Positions 58,720 to 64,000 of a stretch of DNA of 64,000 nt are shown piece after piece. The position numbers and the translations under genes were made by a program. Origin of the DNA: Elymus sibiricus (Eukaryota > Streptophyta > Magnoliopsida > Poales > Poaceae). The notes beneath the pieces are model-generated. The model had not been told where the DNA came from. It searched no databases and saw only the letters and a program-made list of their open reading frames with translations. The DNA lies in contig CM077665.1 in assembly GCA_039707655.1 (NCBI GenBank), positions 439,951,531-440,015,530 of the forward strand, read 5' to 3'. Each line of letters begins with the position of its first letter. The stretch's first letter is position 1.

Positions 58720-60060
58720 TCCTTGACTTTCCTGGTGTTAAGAAGTCGTCTCGGGAATAAGGAAAGAGTGGCTAATTAACTGCACCATCAGTTAAAGGGA
58801 AACAAATAGAGGCTAATTAAACCTGCTTCTACATATGTGGTGGGCTATCAAACGGAGATATGCATGCATGCGATGCTCAGCCGGAAAGAAAACGAACACG
58901 ATCTTGCCTGAGAAGTTGACAACGTGTCAAGGAGTAAAGCTAGCTGCAGATGTCAAAGTTGGCTTAGATGGGATGCTGGCGATTTGGAAGGAGCACCGGT
59001 CAGACAACGTTTCAAGGAGTAAAGGACATGGACACCTCGAGTGCCAGAATAAGTTACATCCGGTCAACAAGCAGCATGCAGTACACAAGTATACAGATTT
59101 ACTTCATACATATGCATCTTACGACTTCTAATAACAAAATCAAATCTCCTAATGATAGTGTCCTTAACAAAAAATTTCCTTTAGGTCTATGTGTTTAGCA
59201 TGCTCCCATACGGTTGATCATATTATGTATATAATTTTTATTTTTATTTTCATTTATTCCGTAATGTATCTCTATATACACAAAAATATAGCTTCACAAA
59301 AATTAAATTAAGTCCAAACAGTAACGAAAAATCTCACGTGTTCCTGCACAACGAGAGTAGGTCGTTGAGTACAAACATTGAATAAAAGTTATAAAGGAAC
59401 GAATTAATTTGGATGAGTTAGACCTAGAAAATTTTGAAAAAATAAGCTTTAAGTGATGGGTGAGTCACGAGTTTGATCAAGTGGATTTTAAACAAGAGAT
59501 GAGTTGTTGAGTAAGTTTGGATTATATGCAATAAGATTCAGACCATTCTAAGTTTTAGTCTAACTAAATTACTTGACCACATGCTTCTAACCTATACGTT
59601 TCATTAGATACTTCTAACATATATGGAGTTGGATTGGTGAGTACTTAATTTAAGAAGAAAAATAATACTCGCGTCCATTAGGAACATCGCAAAGGTTAGG
59701 TCTGCAGCGGCGGCAATAATCATGGATGATTAGGGCTTCAATGGCTACGAGCTCTGTCACTTGAATGATGGAAGACACTACGGTGGATTAGAGCATGCCA
59801 GGAAGCACAAGAAGAGGGAGTCTGTTCATGCCATTGGCCCACGCATCCGTCAACGTCAAAGCCCTCAAGCCGACCTCACCCACGGCACTTTGTGCGGCAT
59901 GTGATTCGTCGTCTCCCCAGTGAGTTTGTATGACTCATCGTCAATGGCTCCCTCCTCTTTGCCCACACCTCCCTCCATATCTTCATTCACTGACCAGGGC
60001 CTTTGTTGTGCTTTTGCTTGTTCATTGCCGATGTCTCTTGATGTGAAATTTTCCTTTTTC
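58720..60060. other. AT-rich intergenic DNA
   Basis: No supported gene. A 98-residue frame at 58835-59131 has no recognisable features. The region contains a short repeated phrase, acgttttcaaggagtaaa-like (58920 and 59007). Confidence 0.5.
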
Positions 60061-60061
60061 T

Positions 60062-60091
60062 TCCGTTGCAACGCACGGGCATTAGTGCTAG
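60062..60091 (+). mobile_element. Probable Helitron 3' terminus
   Basis: The sequence ccgttgcaacgcacgggc (hairpin-forming; cgttgcaacg is a perfect palindrome) is followed 9 nt later by CTAG and then T. This fits a Helitron 3' end (hairpin, short spacer, CTRR, host T). From memory this motif is common at grass Helitron ends. The 5' end is not established; a TCTCTATA at 59268 after an A is one candidate. Confidence 0.4.
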
Positions 60092-60712
60092 TAATAATAA
60101 AGTGGCTATGGCTTTCGTCGGGTTCACCGTCGTGGCATTTTTGCAAAACAATCCTTGATGTTTTAGGTATTCAACCCGCTCTCTAGAAAACAAGTGAAAA
60201 ACGGTTTGCCTTTTTCCTTTTTTCCTCTTCGCCCCCACACAATCGCTCTCATCCCCTTCCATGGCAGCCGCCGCCTCCCTCCCCCAACGCATGCATCCAA
60301 CCCACTCCTTGTCCTCTACTCCTCTCTTCAGGTCGCCGTCTTGGGGTGGATCCAGCCCCGCTCCTGATTCAAGCCACCGTCTTCGGGTGGATCCAGCCCA
60401 TGCCAGATGAATAGGAGGATGGCAGAGTGAAGGACCGGCGCTGGTGGTGATCGCATGGCAGCGGCGACTGGTGGAGGGAGGAAAAGAGTAGGGTGATCGC
60501 TGCCTTCTCTCGATCCTGCTTTCTCCCTTGGGCCACCGTGCCTCCAGGAGGACTCCAGCGGTGATGTTTCCAGCAAAGCAGCAGCAGAAGATGACCACGA
60601 CGAAGACGCACAAGCAGGAGACCAACGGCAATTTTGACAAATTTGACCTGAAGTCAAAAGGAATTCACAAAGTGAACCGCTCGCCGAAAAAATTTACCGG
60701 CCTAACCCTTTC

Positions 60713-60890
60713 GTGTGGCGCCCGACAGCAAGGCGCCACACTTCACTATGTGGCGCCTTAGACTTAGGCGCTACACCATCGGCCACGCTGGCGCCCCGTG
60801 ACACGGGTCGGCCCCACCCACCTGTGTGGCGCCTAAGATTAAGGCGCCACACTTGTAATGTGTGGCGCCTTGCTCTTAGGCGCCACACAT
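60713..60890. repeat. Alternating inverted array of gtgtggcgcc motifs
   Basis: About nine copies of the tgtggcgcc core in alternating orientation, each neighbouring pair able to form a stem. The array lies at the presumptive MULE left end and includes the transition to a pyrimidine-rich leader. Confidence 0.75.
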
Positions 60891-61388
60891 TGACTTATCC
60901 AGCCGCGGCCCGACCTCCTCCCCCACCCCCTCCCCATTCACCCCCCACATTGCAAAAACAGAGGAGTCGGCGCCCACGAGTTCCCCTCTCCTCCCTTCTC
61001 AAATCCCTCCTCAAATCAAGCAGATCTGAAGGTTTGGTCCGTGGATTTCGACCCCAATCCCTCCCTGAAGGTAACCTCCCCCGATCCCCTCCCTTTCATC
61101 CACGGAAAATGCTCCCATTTGGTCACTTTTTTGTAAGTTTGAGCAAACCCTAGTTCTTCATGAATTTTGGGATGTGTATGATTTTGTTACCCTTTGTTAG
61201 GGTTAGGCTTGTTTGTATGCTAGGGTTAGGCTTAGGGTTCTTTGTATATTTAAGGATTAGGGTTATGTTATGTTGGTGTTAGGGTTATGATGGGGTTAGG
61301 GTTGTCCATTTGATTATGCAAATGTTGTAATCTTTGGATGAGTTCTTATAGAATTTATTGTATGGTGTGTTGTTTAAATTTTTTAGTG

Positions 61389-64000
61389 ATGGGAAGAACA
61401 TGTGTTTATGTTCATCACGTGGACAAGGATGCCTTTTTGAAAGGCAATATTGACCCGGACCCGGATGAGCTTGACATGGTGTTTGAGTGTAGTCCTAGCT
61501 ATGCGGAGTTGTTGGAACAAGTCTGAAAAGATTTGAATTGGATGGATCCAAGTGATGTTGTTGAGTTTGATGGTAGGCATAATGTGGGATTTGGAATGCA
61601 CATTCGCTGGAAGACCATGCGTGTGAACTCCGAGCAACGTTGGCTTGCATACAAGGAGACGGTGGCCGAATCACTAGACAAGGCTCTAGAGTTATTTTCC
61701 ATAAAAAGGTTGATGCTAACTTGCACTTGGATTTGAACCGGGTTGCCTCTCCGATTGTTGATAGTAGTCCTCCACGAATGAACCAAGATGAGATGATTGA
61801 ACCTCTTTTGACCCAACAAGTGAGGCCAACATTGACCCCGATTTCGAAGATCCAAGATGAAGCCTTGCAAGAGGAGAATAATGAGCATGAGGATGATGAG
61901 AATGATGATGTTGTTCTCCATGACAACAACCTTGGTGATTTGGACAGATATTATTTGCAAGAGACCATGGACCATTCCATTCCGTACTCTCATGGCTATG
62001 CCTCTGAGTCGGACGATGACGGTCCCGATGAAGAAGTTGATGAGAAAGGGTTCACGGCCAAGGAGGCCGAAGTTTTCAAGAATGTATTAGGGCGGGATCA
62101 CCGGACATCATTGTTCGAGGATCTTAGTCTTGCAGATGAAGCCGTTGTTGACGGCGGCAAAGGCATATTGCTTGGAGTTAGACCAACTTCTCACCGGGAC
62201 AACATGGCAAGAACTGTATTGTGCCCGGGTCAAAGTTCGAAACATTCCTGGAATTGAAGATGTGGTTGGATGACTATTCGGTTACGCATTATCGTCCACA
62301 CAAAGTTGTTCATTCGGACATCAAGGTGCGTTACACCGTTGCGTGTGAGGATCCACAATGTCCATGGATTGTGCGTGCAAGACCATGGAAAGGAGGGCCC
62401 GGATGGCACATTGTGAGTTGTCTACCTCACCTGTGTCGAGGCAAGAGGGTTGATGGCGAGCTTGTGTCCCAAAACCATAGACAACTCACCTCTGAGTTCA
62501 TCGCTTACAGGCTTTCCAACTCCATCTCATCACTTCCAACAATGAGTATAAAAAGCATACAAGACCTTGTAAAAGCCCTCTTTCACTACGAGGTGAAATA
62601 CGGGAAGGCATGGAAGGCGAAGCAAGCTGCATTCAAGATGTTGTATGGTGACTGGGAGCAAGCATACAACTGACTCCCTAGGTTGTTGGGAGCTCTGGCC
62701 GCCACTAACCCAGGCATGGTTCATGTGGTCGAGCCGTATGGGCAAAAAACAATGATTCACAATGGAAGGAGGGTCCGAGTCTTTGGCCGTGCATTTTGGG
62801 CATTTGAGCAATGCGTGAGGGCTTTTCAACACTGTCGGCCGGTCATCTCCATCGATGGCACCTTCTTGACCGGACAATTCAAGGGCACTCTCTTAGTTGC
62901 AATAGGAAGTGATGCCAATAACCGGTTGTTGCCTTTGGCTTTTGCTTTGGTTGAGGCGGAGACGAATGATAACTGGGAGTGGTTCTTGCGTCTTTTGAGA
63001 ACCAAGGTATTACCTCCCAAAAGGGAAATTTGTGTCATATCAGATCGCCATCAAGGAATTATTAACGCAGTTGACATTGTCATTCCCGGGCATGCTCCTT
63101 TGCACCATCGATGGTGCATGAGGCATTTCTGTTCAAACTTCTATCGGGCATGTGGTAGCAAGGAGTTGACGGATGACCTTCAAGATTGTTGTCAAGCTTT
63201 TTCCGACAAACGTTTTGCAAGATTGTACAACGCTTTGGTCGCAAACAAAAAACTTGATGCAGGGGGTCTTGATTTTCTCAATAGGCACATTGAACTTAGG
63301 ACAAAGTGGGCACGAGCTTATGATAAAGACGGTCGAAGATAGGGTCAAATGACAAGCAACATGGCAGAATGCTTCAACCGGGTGCTCAAGGGTGTCCGTG
63401 CGATGCCCGTGACGGCAATAGTTCAATACACATTCGACAAGTTGAGAGCATACTTTCTGAGTACTCAATTGAAACGTGTAAGCAGATTGCTGGAGAGAAC
63501 AAGCAAAAGTACAAGTACAAGTTCCCACCAAAGGTTGATAAATGGATGACTTTTCAATCACGGAAGGCTGACTCCCAAACAGCTACATTATACAATAACG
63601 AGGATTGGACGTACCAAGTGAACGAGCCCGGAGGAACCACAAACGATGGCGAACAACACGGAAACCGGTCGTTCAAGGTATCTTTATCGGAGTGTCATTG
63701 CTCTTGCGAGAGGCCAAAGTTGGTTCATCTCGCATGCTCGCACTTGTACACGGCAGCTTGCACTAGGAATGTGGACGTCAACCATCCGATCACCATGAGG
63801 GAGTCCGAGTTCTCTATCGTGACCACCAAGCATACATGGGCTCCTAGATTTCAACCATACTTTGACCAATTTCAATGGCCAGAGTATCATGGAGTTCAAC
63901 TATGGCCCGACCCGGAATGGAAGGTGGTCAAACGGGGAAGACGAAAGACAAAGCATTTTAGAGGAGACATGGATGGATGGGGCCGTGGTGGTGACCGAGA
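61389..64000 (+). pseudogene. MuDR-type MULE transposase, 3' end beyond window
   Basis: A leader exon ends at 61070 and a 316-nt GT-AG intron (61071-61386) precedes ATG 61389 (MGRTCVYVHHVDKDAF). An acidic spacer follows, then the MuDR N-terminal domain (FETFLELKMWLDDYSVTHYR, WIVRARPWKGGPGWHI). The MULE catalytic domain has VISIDGTFL (Asp), ICVISDRHQGI (Asp) and HRWCMRHFCSNFYRA. A SWIM zinc finger (CHCSCERPKLVHLACSH) and basic tail RRKTKHFRGDMDGWGRGG run to the edge. Breaks: TGA at 61524 and 62671 (both where Arg CGA fits), TAG at 63340, and frameshifts near 61695, 62225 and 63455. The protein would bind MULE ends and excise the element. Confidence 0.9.

Larger units (their letters stand above)
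60628..64000 (+). mobile_element. Mutator-like element (MULE), left part
   Basis: The left boundary is approximate. Sequence from about 60628 (ttgacaaatttgacctgaag) is followed by alternating gtgtggcgcc / ggcgccacac motifs (60713-60890), a leader, an intron and a MuDR-type transposase gene that leaves the window. The right TIR and TSD lie outside, so the ends cannot be verified here. Confidence 0.6.

Noticed and set aside
59987..60640. 217-residue minus-strand ORF starting with a signal-peptide-like hydrophobic run
   Set aside because: It runs through the probable Helitron terminus and a short direct repeat (ggtggatccagccc), has no domain, and overlaps other open frames on both strands; likely chance.
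60713..61153. 146-residue ORF with MWR-RARRHT-like repeats
   Set aside because: It is the translation of the alternating gtgtggcgcc array and the GC-rich leader of the MULE, and overlaps the inferred intron.
61198..61310. Telomere-like TTAGGG-type text
   Set aside because: Irregular gggtta/ttaggg words in an AT-rich intron of the MULE gene, not a tandem 7-mer array of plant telomere type.
1..64000. tRNA, rRNA or CRISPR array
   Set aside because: No tRNA-like cloverleaf text, rRNA segment or regularly spaced direct repeat with unique spacers was seen; the repeats present are explained by transposons.

Overview
The window looks like intergenic DNA of a large grass nuclear genome, most likely Triticeae (wheat, barley, rye or Aegilops). 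The reasons are a BARE/WIS/Angela-type Copia LTR, Caspar-type CACTA ends with a subterminal motif built on AGTCCCGGT, long LTR retrotransposons of several lineages nested up to five deep, and no intact ordinary cellular gene. Family names below are from memory and tentative. Boundaries rest on LTR ends (TG...CA), target-site duplications (TSDs), primer-binding sites (PBS) and polypurine tracts (PPT) read directly from the sequence.

Layout of the retroelement stack (1-57196). The backbone is one old SIRE-like Copia element, called C1 here. Its fragments are 2164-3684 (integrase), 31151-34800 (RT/RNase H, palindrome-rich spacer, start of an extra ORF), 42521-43811 (end of extra ORF, PPT, start of 3' LTR) and 54785-56011 (rest of 3' LTR). 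C1 sits in an older LTR whose right part is 56012-57196. C1 was hit four times. (1) Element A, an LTR element of the same type as that outer LTR, has only its 3' end (1-2163) in view. (2) Element G (3685-31150, minus strand, TSD caaag) is a gypsy-like element without visible pol, carrying gag and a long antisense gene. (3) An Angela-like Copia element (34801-42520, minus, TSD ggaga). (4) A LARD-like element with two 3994-bp LTRs (43812-54784, minus).

Second-level insertions. G contains a 7.1-kb gypsy-like element W (10010-17131, TSD actct) and a 10.9-kb CACTA transposon (18545-29414). The CACTA carries a decayed TNP2-type transposase and a six-exon ORF2 that ends in a ULP1-like cysteine protease domain. 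The Angela element contains a complete 1.8-kb CACTA (37693-39528, TSD tca) with an undamaged two-exon coiled-coil ORF, and that CACTA holds the 3' tail of a LINE.

Right flank (57197-64000). This holds low-copy intergenic sequence with decayed coding remnants, an orphan USE/TATA promoter-like pair, a probable Helitron 3' terminus, and the left part of a Mutator-like element (from about 60.63 kb) whose MuDR-type transposase runs off the window. Almost every mobile-element gene here is broken, and most visible nonsense codons fit C-to-T change at CAG, CAA or CGA. The small CACTA ORF is the clear exception.
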